From positions 1-42,028 of IMG/VR virus record IMGVR_UViG_3300007276_000097: a stretch of 42,028 nt of DNA. The stretch is one strand, 5' to 3'. The DNA comes from a virus. The notes below the pieces were generated by a model that worked only from the letters and a program-made list of their open reading frames with translations, ran no database searches and had not been told where the DNA came from. Below, one piece after another: positions 1 through 7,021 of this stretch (position 1 is its first letter; every line of letters begins with the position of its first letter). The translations under genes and the position numbers were made by a program.

Positions 1-348
1 AACTCTGGTGGCGCAGTTATCATCAACGTATCAGGTGGGCTAACCCCATCCTACCGTGACGGAACAAGTGCTACGACGACAGTCAATAACAACGTTACTG
101 TGACATTCAGTGGCCTGGCGCTCAACACAGAAGTAAGAGTTTACGCTACAACAGGTGGTGCTGAGCTAGCTGGGATTGAGGACTCTGGTACCACCTTTGG
201 GGCCTCTGTTGCGGGTGGTACAGATGTGTACTACACTATTCATAACGTAGAGTACGAGCATATCCGAGTTGAAGACTTTATCTGGCCGGCTAGCGCAACG
301 ACAATACCGATCCAGCAGCGCTTCGACAGCAACTATAAGAACGACTAA
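1..348 (+). CDS. C-terminal part of a tail or virion structural protein (5' partial)
   Basis: The frame is open from base 1 to a TAA at 346-348, so only the last 115 residues are present. The visible part is a beta-rich, Gly/Thr/Val-rich module ending in IPIQQRFDSNYKND. From memory, tail and fibre proteins of many short-tailed phages end in a similar module (a V-SGG-TP start, then a stretch with ELAGIE and a final IPIQQR-D-NY). It probably lies at the end of a fibre or beta-helix protein in the virion. It overlaps the next gene as TAATG, so the two are translationally coupled. The same protein could be the end of the lectin-like gene that runs off the other end of the window, since the frames match, but that is inference. 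Confidence 0.7.
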   Translation, partial: NSGGAVIINVSGGLTPSYRDGTSATTTVNNNVTVTFSGLALNTEVRVYATTGGAELAGIEDSGTTFGASVAGGTDVYYTIHNVEYEHIRVEDFIWPASATTIPIQQRFDSNYKND

Positions 349-1634
349 TGGCTACTGTATTTGATGGAGACACCCTCACGATCACCCTGTCGGCACCGAC
401 AGCAGGTGTGCTTGAGCTGGCCGTCAGCAGGTTGTACTCTGAGTGGAAAGAATGGCAGCTCGCTAGCTTCCAGAACGTGGGGTATCCGCCAGCGTTTCGT
501 GTCGTCGGCGGCGATGACCTGACCCCAGGTATTAAGGCAGGAGCGTACTACTTCCTGCGTAACGACCTCGGCTGGCGCATTAAGTCCACCGAAGAAGACC
601 AGACTATTTATATTGAGGGGAACCTGGCACCGCAGAACGCGGCCCTCGAAGTAGCCAAGCCGACAACGGGTGACTTCACAGTAGCGTTCCTTGGCCTACA
701 GCCAATCACACAGAACGTGGGCGACATACTCGAGATAACACAGGCGAACCAGTACGGTGGTGCTGTGTTCTACGACGAAAGTGCAGTGACCTCCGGCACA
801 GCACGCCCTTTTGGCACAGCATCCTCCCCGGTTAATAACGAGGCCGACCTGCTAGTTGTCGCGGCCAGGGAAAACATCAGGGTTGCGAAGATCAACGGGT
901 CGCTAACGATGACGCAGGCTTACGATGACTGGGCTTTTGAGGGTGACAGCCCAGAGAGTGACCAAGTTATACTGAATGGGCAGAGTGTAAATCACTCAGC
1001 CTTCTCTGAGCTACGTATCGATGGCGATGGAGCGGGCAGTATAGTGTCAATATCTGGCTGTTCGTTACACGGTGTCTCAGGACTTGGCGGCAACTGGAGG
1101 CGCGTCGGCATTGCAAGCACACTGACCCTGACCACCATTCAAACAACCTTACATCACTCTTACTCTGAAGTCCCAGGCTCCGGCCGGCCAGTAGTAGATG
1201 GCAACAACGTGGCCGTGGACTGTGCGTTCCGCGGCTGGATAGGTGGGATGGAGGTAACACGACTGTCTGCTGGTAGCATGACAATAGACGGCGATCCGGT
1301 GCGACTGAGGTTTACTGCCTCATGCACCAACGCGGCGGAATGTGTCGCAGGCGGCAGTGGCATCCTCGACGGAAACTTGGGCACGATCGTACCACTTACT
1401 TCGAGCTTCATATCTGAGCCCACGATTGCTACTGAAGTCATGGCAGCAAACGTCGAAGCTACGTATTCGCTGCAAGATGTGTTGAGATTACTGGGCGCAA
1501 TCGCCGCAGGCGATATTACGCAACAGCTTGACGGAAGTTATGTGATTAAGGGTCTGGACGACAGCACCAGTAGGATTCTGGGGCAACTGGCTACCAACAA
1601 TGGCCGCAACGTGACTAGCCGCAACGTAGCATAA
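348..1634 (+). CDS. Tail or virion structural protein
   Basis: This 428-residue protein starts at an ATG that shares its A with the stop codon of the preceding gene. It is rich in short beta strands, Gly, Ser and Thr, has no membrane segment, and its middle (around residues 200-330) reads like a parallel beta-helix. The last 55 residues (SLQDVLRLLGAIAAG through SRILGQLATNNGRN) resemble a C-terminal module common at the end of phage tail proteins, in which a short helix is followed by the signature of a small beta domain. It closes the plus-strand late operon and faces the minus-strand arm. Assignment as structural is by position and composition; the exact role (fibre, baseplate or needle) is not visible. 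Confidence 0.65.
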   Translation: MATVFDGDTLTITLSAPTAGVLELAVSRLYSEWKEWQLASFQNVGYPPAFRVVGGDDLTPGIKAGAYYFLRNDLGWRIKSTEEDQTIYIEGNLAPQNAALEVAKPTTGDFTVAFLGLQPITQNVGDILEITQANQYGGAVFYDESAVTSGTARPFGTASSPVNNEADLLVVAARENIRVAKINGSLTMTQAYDDWAFEGDSPESDQVILNGQSVNHSAFSELRIDGDGAGSIVSISGCSLHGVSGLGGNWRRVGIASTLTLTTIQTTLHHSYSEVPGSGRPVVDGNNVAVDCAFRGWIGGMEVTRLSAGSMTIDGDPVRLRFTASCTNAAECVAGGSGILDGNLGTIVPLTSSFISEPTIATEVMAANVEATYSLQDVLRLLGAIAAGDITQQLDGSYVIKGLDDSTSRILGQLATNNGRNVTSRNVA

Positions 1635-1643
1635 CGCCGGCCC

Positions 1644-1668
1644 ACGGTCTTATACCGTAGAAAAAAAA
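1644..1668. other. Small hairpin plus A-tract at the convergent gene junction
   Basis: Between the two converging arms, ACGGT (1644-1648) and ACCGT (1654-1658) form a 5-bp stem with a 5-nt loop, followed by eight A residues. The A-tract gives a U-tract only on the minus-strand RNA, where it would precede the hairpin rather than follow it. It is therefore not a normal intrinsic terminator in either direction, though it is the only structure at the junction. Confidence 0.3.
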
Positions 1669-1869
1669 TTACTCCAGGACAAAGTCCGGGTCGAAGTCAA
1701 CAACAACTTCGTCCACTGGCTCGATGCTGTGTAACGATGGGCGAGACGCTAAGCTATCTGGGCCGTACGCTGCAAGCATCGTGGACACCTGGTTGTGAGC
1801 GGCTTGCACATCAGAAGCTTCGATAAAATGCTCCTGCGGAACCATCATCGTGACCTTATATCTTTTCAT
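1669..1869 (-). CDS. Unknown small phage protein (66 aa)
   Basis: I do not recognise this protein. The ATG at 1869-1867 is chosen because GGGAG lies nine bases upstream; a longer frame to 1935 has no ribosome site and would run far into the neighbour. The product begins MKRYKVTMMVPQEHF and ends in an acidic tail (VDFDPDFVLE). The beginning looks like a short beta strand pattern of the kind seen in small phage proteins that modify or bind host factors, but nothing specific can be claimed. It overlaps the DUF3310 gene by 14 bases and is the last gene of the minus-strand arm. Confidence 0.6.
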   Translation of the reverse strand: MKRYKVTMMVPQEHFIEASDVQAAHNQVSTMLAAYGPDSLASRPSLHSIEPVDEVVVDFDPDFVLE

Positions 1870-2164
1870 TTCCGTACTCCCACTCGAGTAACAGCTCGAG
1901 ATAATGTATCGCCTTCTCAATGTCTTGACGACCATTCTTTTGTCGGTGTCGTGTCACGTACTTAATGACATTTCCTTCAATAAACGGGATCTCGTTTATA
2001 TGAATAAACTCGGTAGGTTGCATCTTGAAGCTTGCGTAATGCTCACCACCGACCTGCACTTGGCTCGGCAAATCTTTCATGGGGGCTATTTTACCTTGTC
2101 TTGTACACTCAGGGCAAGCTTCTCTAGTCCATGGAAATGCATGATCCTCTGGGTCATGACTCAT
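1856..2164 (-). CDS. DUF3310-family protein
   Basis: The core VGGEHYASFKMQPTEFIH, then FIEGNVIKYVTRHRQKNG and DIEKAIHYLELLLEWE, is the DUF3310 signature of many phages; the family is small, helical and sometimes labelled a nucleotide-kinase-like protein without direct proof. The ATG at 2164 is preferred over a TTG at 2173. The first 28 residues, with a CPEC pair, are an extension relative to typical family members, which begin close to the VGG motif. Around the internal Met (KIAPMKDL) the DNA closely matches a gene-gene junction at 5535-5552, suggesting that the extension was once a separate small gene. The gene overlaps its upstream neighbour by 11 bases. Confidence 0.8.
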   Translation of the reverse strand: MSHDPEDHAFPWTREACPECTRQGKIAPMKDLPSQVQVGGEHYASFKMQPTEFIHINEIPFIEGNVIKYVTRHRQKNGRQDIEKAIHYLELLLEWEYGNEKI

Positions 2165-2648
2165 CACTGTCAATTTGCTCCTGTCTCCAGCGTTCGTATG
2201 CTGCGTCTTCGTCCTCTGTTAAGTCATCCACTTGCATCCAATCCAAATCTTCGTATTGAACGCCGTCCGTGATGCTGCAGGGCATCTTCTCAGTCATAAC
2301 GTATCTCCAGTCATAACGTGTCTCCTTGTAATTAACCATCACTTTATATGCAAGGTACGACCACCATGTCTTTGTCAGGAATGTCGTTTCAGTTAATTTC
2401 ATTGCCGCGTCTGCCCAGCGGGGCACAAACTCCCAGTCAAAACAGTCATCAAAGCCAAGCACGTCTTGTGCCCATTGGTAGCTGCCTTCAATGTCTTCCG
2501 CAAAGTCAATACACATCATCCTGGCAGTCGCTGCGCCTTCTCCGCCGCGGAGCCAGTCGAACAGCGCGTCGTCTCCGTTAGCTCTGCGAAGTAAACACTC
2601 CTCCCAAAGGCACATTGCCGCCTCACACTCTTTATAACTCTTAGGCAT
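2154..2648 (-). CDS. Unknown phage protein (164 aa, Trp- and acid-rich)
   Basis: I do not recognise a family. The second ATG (2648) is chosen because AGGAG lies seven bases before it, whereas the first ATG at 2654 is only one base away from that site. The product is helical, rich in Trp, Asp and Glu, with four cysteines in the first 75 residues that do not form a clear zinc motif, and a strongly acidic end (DDLTEDEDAAYERW). No signal peptide or membrane segment is visible. It overlaps both neighbours by a few bases, so it belongs to the same transcript as DUF932 and DUF3310. Confidence 0.65.
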   Translation of the reverse strand: MPKSYKECEAAMCLWEECLLRRANGDDALFDWLRGGEGAATARMMCIDFAEDIEGSYQWAQDVLGFDDCFDWEFVPRWADAAMKLTETTFLTKTWWSYLAYKVMVNYKETRYDWRYVMTEKMPCSITDGVQYEDLDWMQVDDLTEDEDAAYERWRQEQIDSDES

Positions 2649-3009
2649 GTCCATGCTCCTGTAATGCTATTGCCCAATCATAAGAATCAATCTTCATGTA
2701 CTTCGATAAAAATACTTTCGAACGGGGTTTCTCCCGTACCCTGTTTATAGTCACACGACAGACGACTATGTCGGATGTATCTTTGAACCTTCCGAGATAG
2801 TCTACACATTGCTCCTTTGTGGGGAGAACATGCCACCCGGACGTGAATCCGGGTGACTTGCCCTTCTTACCGGGGTTCCACACATGCTTCTCTACGGCTT
2901 CGAGGAGTTTATCTTGTGGCAGCTTCCGGCTACCACAATGACCGTGGAAAAGTGTGTGTGGTTGCCCGTCCTTCACACGGAGTAACCTATAAGCTGAGGT
3001 CATCTTCAC
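2641..3009 (-). CDS. Unknown phage protein (122 aa, basic)
   Basis: The product is basic and compact. It has a SGWHVLPTKEQCVDYLGRF stretch followed by a beta strand (DIVVCRVTI) and a KVFLSKYMKI motif; such GWH/F-T-E sequences recur in small phage proteins, but no function is established that I know of. The start is either GTG at 3009, which overlaps the DUF932 stop as GTGA, or ATG at 3003; neither has a strong ribosome site. The gene is coupled to the DUF932 gene. Confidence 0.6.
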   Translation of the reverse strand: MKMTSAYRLLRVKDGQPHTLFHGHCGSRKLPQDKLLEAVEKHVWNPGKKGKSPGFTSGWHVLPTKEQCVDYLGRFKDTSDIVVCRVTINRVREKPRSKVFLSKYMKIDSYDWAIALQEHGHA

Positions 3010-4025
3010 GCTGCTATTTCCAACGCCTTGCTGAATGCTTTCGCTTTTAGCTGTGCACCTTGGCCAAACGATGCGCTGTCAAACCTGCGATCGGTACGCC
3101 CTCGGCGAGCGTGATCTGTGAAGTAGCTTACTGCGTTCACGAGTCCCCAAGTGGTATTGTGAGAAGAGATAAAGTCGGAACCAGGTCCGGACTCGTAGAA
3201 CGACAGCAGCTTCTTAGTAGTCTGTAACTGTCTGCCACTTGCTTCTTCATCAACATCCAGCAGCTCAAGAAAGAAGTCGACTGCCTGGCGCTTAGTAACT
3301 TTGTAATCTGCCAGCTTGGTCACGTTCTCTTGGAAGTTACCCCAGCCTTCTGTGTTCAACTTGCCCATCAAACCGAGCTGCTCTTTGATTGCATCAGCAT
3401 CGAACTCACTGCTGTGCGGAATCTTGACTACACCTGCAGAGCTTTGCCCTTCAAGAGACCAACTTAGCGTGTTCCAGCACACTACACGTACACTTGTGAA
3501 CTGCGCAGTGGTACTGAACTTGCCGTCGTAAGATGTAGCTAACATCAAGTAGCCCTCTACCTTGTCTCCGTCGATCTCGAAGTCTTTACCGGTCTTAGCT
3601 AGCGCCCACACACGGTTGCCGTCTTTGAGTACCCCGGCAGTGTGAATCTCGAAGCCTTGGTCTTCAACCAGGTCACGGAAGAACTCCATAACTTCTCGAG
3701 GCTGCACTACGTTGTATCGATCGGACACAATAGACAAGATGCCGTCTGTGTCGCTACGTGTCAGGATCTTCTTGCCAGGGATAGGTTTGAACGAGAGAAA
3801 GTTCTGGGCGGCAAGCCGTTTGACTGACGCTCCTATGTTCTCGTTGGTAATCCACCTGTTGTTAAAGATAGGAGACTCTGTAACCTCGTAATCCATACCT
3901 GCTCTAGTAAGCCAGGTTTCAAGTGGCTGCCCCGGATCCAGTCGCTCTCCGTATCCATGCCAAGGTGTCTCTCCGGTGTAGGCGATTGCTGCTACGCCCT
4001 TTGTAAAATCTAACTCATGACTCAT
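3006..4025 (-). CDS. DUF932 family phage/plasmid protein
   Basis: The 339-residue product matches the DUF932 (phage/plasmid-like, TIGR03299-type) family. It has an N-terminal ETPWHGYGERL, the conserved SIVSDRYNVVQPREVMEFF segment, FEIHTAGVLKDGNRVWALAK, and a central TAQFTSVRVVCWNTLSW. Members average 300-400 residues, so it is full length. The family is frequent in phages and plasmids; its biochemical role is not established, though a link with nucleic-acid metabolism is often suspected. The ATG at 4025 is chosen because GAGGAAG lies six bases upstream; the longer frame to 4043 lacks this. It overlaps the upstream gene by 11 bases and sits in a short block downstream of a terminator. Confidence 0.88.
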   Translation of the reverse strand: MSHELDFTKGVAAIAYTGETPWHGYGERLDPGQPLETWLTRAGMDYEVTESPIFNNRWITNENIGASVKRLAAQNFLSFKPIPGKKILTRSDTDGILSIVSDRYNVVQPREVMEFFRDLVEDQGFEIHTAGVLKDGNRVWALAKTGKDFEIDGDKVEGYLMLATSYDGKFSTTAQFTSVRVVCWNTLSWSLEGQSSAGVVKIPHSSEFDADAIKEQLGLMGKLNTEGWGNFQENVTKLADYKVTKRQAVDFFLELLDVDEEASGRQLQTTKKLLSFYESGPGSDFISSHNTTWGLVNAVSYFTDHARRGRTDRRFDSASFGQGAQLKAKAFSKALEIAA

Positions 4026-4398
4026 AGTCGTCTTCCTCATCATTGGTATCTACAACACGGTCTCCGAAATGGAGCCGTCCGTCTTTCTCGGTACATCTAA
4101 ACTCTTCATTCATGTGCACTACTGCCCCGCTCATCTCAGCGCATCCCCGGTCACATAGGACGAGGGGAATAGCACCGATCGACCCGGAGTCAACAGGAAG
4201 GTTCACTCCTTCGAAAGGGTACTGTCCGTCACCATACTTCGTGTAGAACGCTGCGCATGTGTGTCCATCGAAATCAAACATGCCACCTCGCGCTCCGTAC
4301 TCAGTAGTTGCCCAGAACTCCCCAAGGTAGTCGTCCCATTTACTGATCACGTAGCAAGGATCACCTATGTAATACTTTCCGGCTGGGAGCTTATCCAT
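4015..4398 (-). CDS. Unknown phage protein with a YYIGDPCYV motif
   Basis: The N-terminus LPAGKYYIGDPCYVI and the later GGMFDFDGHTCAAFYTKYGDG are typical of a widespread but uncharacterised family of small phage and bacterial proteins that begin with an xGDPCYV motif. The product is acidic (ending in DTNDEEDDYES), mainly beta, without membrane or signal segments. GAGG lies eight or nine bases before the ATG at 4398. It overlaps the upstream gene by 34 bases and the DUF932 gene by 11, so all are read together. Confidence 0.7.
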   Translation of the reverse strand: MDKLPAGKYYIGDPCYVISKWDDYLGEFWATTEYGARGGMFDFDGHTCAAFYTKYGDGQYPFEGVNLPVDSGSIGAIPLVLCDRGCAEMSGAVVHMNEEFRCTEKDGRLHFGDRVVDTNDEEDDYES

Positions 4399-5066
4399 TC
4401 TTCAAACCTCTTTGTCTTTGCGCCATGCGCTTCAATTACGATGTGAGACTTACGTCCCTGTGATGTGCCGTTGCACGCTCCGCACTCCATGCATGTCAGC
4501 TTCTTACCTCCTTCCTCGCTAGCAGGACATATGACTTCGTCACGTCGTGACTTAGTTCCTAAGCGGAACGTGCGCCATCCTCTGTCTCTTGCTTCTAAGG
4601 CTTCGGCTTCAGTGTCAACACTGGCCATGCAGTAGTGCTTGTGTAGGGGGTCACAGGTCTTCCACTGATGTGTATAACCTGTGACCATCGAAGCCTGGAA
4701 GCCAATGGCATCCCAGACCTCGAAAGGAACCGCAGCGGGGTCTCCATATGCACCAAACCTCACTGGTTTCCCAGCAAAGCTGTCTGAGCTGAATAATGGA
4801 TATCCGCCGCGCTTCCACGACTCCCAGATAGACCGAGGTCCCTGGAAGGTCGTTACATAGCACCACTTACCTCTCGCTGGGCAATCCCCGCAGACTGCTG
4901 CATCATTGCCGCTCTTGACCGCAGTATGTGGTGCTTCGTTTTGGGCCAGGATCCAAGTCTGAATCATCGGCCCAGTTTTGCGATTGGTCGAGGGGGTTAC
5001 CATTCCTGTCGCAATCGCTACTATCGGGTCGCCGTTTAGCAACGACGGTCCTTCGTAAATAATCAT
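4365..5066 (-). CDS. Conserved cysteine-rich phage protein of unknown function (DUF7227-like)
   Basis: The product has two cysteine clusters, CGDCPARGKWCY near residue 60 and CPASEEGGKKLTCMECGAC near 190-210. Between them are the family signatures PVRFGAYGDPAAVP, TGYTHQWKTCDPL and MASVDTEAEA-RGWRTFR. I know this arrangement from a family found across many phages; the name DUF7227 is from memory. The cysteines could bind zinc or an Fe-S cluster, but no canonical radical-SAM CxxxCxxC is present. GGAG lies six bases before the ATG. A terminator hairpin sits just upstream of the ribosome site, so the gene needs readthrough or its own promoter. Confidence 0.75.
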   Translation of the reverse strand: MIIYEGPSLLNGDPIVAIATGMVTPSTNRKTGPMIQTWILAQNEAPHTAVKSGNDAAVCGDCPARGKWCYVTTFQGPRSIWESWKRGGYPLFSSDSFAGKPVRFGAYGDPAAVPFEVWDAIGFQASMVTGYTHQWKTCDPLHKHYCMASVDTEAEALEARDRGWRTFRLGTKSRRDEVICPASEEGGKKLTCMECGACNGTSQGRKSHIVIEAHGAKTKRFEEWISSQPESIT

Positions 5067-5080
5067 AGTTTCTCCGAATA

Positions 5081-5104
5081 AAAAAAAAGCCCTCCGAAGA
5101 GGGC
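5081..5104 (-). terminator. Intrinsic terminator with UUCG tetraloop
   Basis: On the minus strand GCCCTC and GAGGGC form a perfect 6-bp GC stem (plus-strand 5089-5094 and 5099-5104) closed by a TTCG tetraloop and followed directly by eight T residues. It ends the long replication block after the gene at 5135-5326. Its T-tract abuts the ribosome site of the next gene, so it may act as a partial terminator or attenuator for the DUF932 block. Confidence 0.85.
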
Positions 5105-5134
5105 CAAGCGTTGCCGGCTGGGGGGTTGCCGGGC

Positions 5135-5326
5135 TTAGGCGGGCATTAGCGCACGTTTTATATCTTCGGCTGCACCGCGAGTGGTGAAATCACCAATGCA
5201 ATGCGCGAAGCCGGCGTCATCATGCCCGTAAATCGAGAAGAAATCCGCAAGCTCATCGTCTTCAACGACTTCACATGCATCTGCTACCTCTCGTACGCCC
5301 CTCACTTCCAGTCTTTCAAACTTCAT
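5135..5326 (-). CDS. Unknown small acidic protein (63 aa)
   Basis: I do not recognise this protein. It starts at an ATG with AAGGAG four bases upstream and reads MKFERLEVRGVREVADACEV, then a run of acidic residues (EDDELADFF), and ends IKRALMPA. The size and pattern are those of a small helix-strand protein. It is the last gene before the terminator at 5081-5104 and overlaps the upstream gene by four bases. Confidence 0.6.
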   Translation of the reverse strand: MKFERLEVRGVREVADACEVVEDDELADFFSIYGHDDAGFAHCIGDFTTRGAAEDIKRALMPA

Positions 5327-5538
5327 TGTTCTCCTTCTGTGGTTGGCGCGTATTGCCTCTTAGCTTTTGGTATAAGAGCTATCATTTGATTAACTTCACT
5401 CAACTTTGCCATAGCGCCGTCGAGCGTGCGAAAGTACCAAGGTCCATAGACAACCTGGTTGTGATACTTTCTCACCCGGTAGCGTCGACGGGGTACCTCG
5501 TACCAGAGGCCTTTGGGGAAGCGCGATAATTCTTTCAT
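5323..5538 (-). CDS. Small basic protein, possibly AP2-like fold
   Basis: The product is 71 residues, basic and aromatic, with RYRVRKYHNQVVYGPWYFRT followed by a helix. This three-strand plus helix pattern, with GPWYFRTLDGAM after the strands, is reminiscent of AP2/integrase N-terminal DNA-binding folds, but similarity is weak and no DNA partner is known. The ATG overlaps the stop of the nuclease gene (ATGA). A 22-base sequence around this junction recurs almost exactly inside the DUF3310 gene. Confidence 0.6.
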   Translation of the reverse strand: MKELSRFPKGLWYEVPRRRYRVRKYHNQVVYGPWYFRTLDGAMAKLSEVNQMIALIPKAKRQYAPTTEGEQ

Positions 5539-5951
5539 GGGGCTATTTTACTCTTTTCACCCAAAATTTCAACGATATGATCTGAGAGCTCGTTCATGCT
5601 CATCATTTGGCTTGTGTATGTCAGCCGGCTTATTGGCTGCTGCCAGGAAAGACCAGGGAGATATATATGCCCTTCGGGACTGAATACCACTACTGCGACG
5701 TGTCTTCCCTCTGAGTGCCTATCTTCCAGCCACTGCTGTTGGTGCAAGGTAAGATGTTTTTTATGCTCTGTGAGATCAAGTCGGACTGGTATCCTGTCTA
5801 TCTTTTTATTCTCGATCCACAGGTCCTGATAGAGCCCAGAAGCCCACCAGTCAGGCACCCCTCTCACGTATGAGGCATTGATCTTCCAAGTGTATACTCG
5901 GTCTTTCAGCCTCTTACGGAGTGCCTGCCAGTAGTTGGACTCTGTACTCAT
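5535..5951 (-). CDS. VRR-NUC-like PD-(D/E)XK endonuclease
   Basis: The sequence GVPDWWASGLYQDLWIENKK gives Asp34, Glu47 and Lys49 in the order of a PD-(D/E)XK nuclease, followed by LTLHQQQWLEDRHSEGR and AVVVFSPEGHIYL, as in VRR-NUC domain proteins. Such small stand-alone phage nucleases are thought to cut branched or structured DNA and may act as a resolvase during replication. The length (138 aa) is close to the family norm, so nothing seems missing. It overlaps the upstream gene by four bases (ATGA). Assignment is by motif; the substrate is inference. Confidence 0.78.
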   Translation of the reverse strand: MSTESNYWQALRKRLKDRVYTWKINASYVRGVPDWWASGLYQDLWIENKKIDRIPVRLDLTEHKKHLTLHQQQWLEDRHSEGRHVAVVVFSPEGHIYLPGLSWQQPISRLTYTSQMMSMNELSDHIVEILGEKSKIAP

Positions 5952-6637
5952 GCAACCTTAGATTTCTCTGTTTCAAGCGGCCGGAACAGAAGATCCTGTG
6001 CACTGTCTCGCTTGCTCCAGAACAACTGTAAATCGTCATTCGGGGAAACCATCTCAAATCGCAGTAACGGGTAAGTCTGATCTGGGTCGAAAGAGATCTT
6101 GGTGACTACTTGCACTGGAAGCATATTGTGCTCGGATGCTAACCGCGAGACATACGCATCGAAGTGCTTAAGGCCGCCGGGCGATACATAGAGTGACATG
6201 GGCTCAGCGCCAGCGTCTGCGTCAGGTGGCAGCACGGCCAAACGTCGTTGGTTCTTACAGGCCTTGCCGTTGCCGGAAGGTGCAGACTTCCACTGGTTCT
6301 TGGGGCAATCTTTGCAATCAGTGTGCTGCGGGTCTGCCGCGTCTTCATGTGGCTTAAGCTCGCCGCTCGCTGGGTTCTCCCGGCCAACTGCAAAGCAATT
6401 TGGTTGCTGAGGATTGTTGGCGTTGTACACGCCAGGATAGTTCACCATGAACCAGACAAAATCGAGAATGACAACTTCGATTTCTTTGCCTTTTTGTCCA
6501 TTGGGGAGAGTAAATTCTTTACCTTTTGTTGAGATCTTATTGGAAGGCAGTGCTCCAAGTTGTCCTCGTTGGGCTTGTAGCTGCTTCTTGATCTCGTCTT
6601 CCAAACTCATTGGAAGGGTTTGTTTCTCTTTAGCCAT
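5948..6637 (-). CDS. Putative DNA-binding protein with cysteine motif, SSB candidate
   Basis: The 229-residue product has a helical start, a central CKDCPKNQW...GKACKNQRRL segment that could bind zinc with the earlier Cys in PNCFAVG, and a C-terminal half with alternating strands (SLYVSPGG, PVQVVTKISF, LLRFEMVS). I have seen similar proteins in replication clusters of podovirus-like phages, usually labelled hypothetical. The mix of an OB-like beta region and a cysteine motif in a replication operon without another single-stranded DNA-binding protein makes an SSB role plausible but unproven. It shares its first base with the stop region of the upstream gene. Confidence 0.55.
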   Translation of the reverse strand: MAKEKQTLPMSLEDEIKKQLQAQRGQLGALPSNKISTKGKEFTLPNGQKGKEIEVVILDFVWFMVNYPGVYNANNPQQPNCFAVGRENPASGELKPHEDAADPQHTDCKDCPKNQWKSAPSGNGKACKNQRRLAVLPPDADAGAEPMSLYVSPGGLKHFDAYVSRLASEHNMLPVQVVTKISFDPDQTYPLLRFEMVSPNDDLQLFWSKRDSAQDLLFRPLETEKSKVA

Positions 6638-7020
6638 TACGCTTTCCTTAGATTAATACTACGTTGTATATAAGAGTCTACACCTGGTACGGTTTCTCCA
6701 GATTCCAGTAACTCGCGATACGCTGCCGCGGCTGGTCGCCGTTGCAACAAATAAAGCGCGTCAGTCTGGATAATGTGTTCACCGAAAGTATCCCAGTCTA
6801 TTACCTGTGGCAGGACTGTCTCACCTATACTGATGGTGCCCCTCTTTGATGAGGCCTTGTCCATGCCTTGGTCGTCGAGGCGCGTTAACGCTTCGAACTC
6901 GAGAGATCGCCATTCGTCGTTCAGCTCTTTCTCGCGAGCTTTGATCTTACGCTTCTCTTCTCTAATGTCAACCAACCTAGCTATCAAATCGGCAGTGGTA
7001 AGCGTTTGTTTTTCAGTCAT
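6637..7020 (-). CDS. Unknown phage replication-cluster protein with coiled coil
   Basis: The start at 7020 (MTEKQTLTT) is chosen because GGAG lies six bases upstream. The first 50 residues form a charged coiled coil (DIREEKRKIKAREKELNDEW), and the end GVDSYIQRSINLRKA resembles a motif at the end of a family of small phage proteins that often lie next to the protein encoded at 5948-6637. The two may work together, but that is inference from repeated adjacency. The gene ends against the start of its downstream neighbour and begins two bases after the helicase stop. Confidence 0.6.
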   Translation of the reverse strand: MTEKQTLTTADLIARLVDIREEKRKIKAREKELNDEWRSLEFEALTRLDDQGMDKASSKRGTISIGETVLPQVIDWDTFGEHIIQTDALYLLQRRPAAAAYRELLESGETVPGVDSYIQRSINLRKA

Positions 7021-7021
7021 A

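Noticed and set aside
1644-1668. Intrinsic terminator at the convergent junction
   Set aside because: The A-tract has the wrong polarity: U residues would precede the hairpin on the minus strand and A residues follow it on the plus strand.
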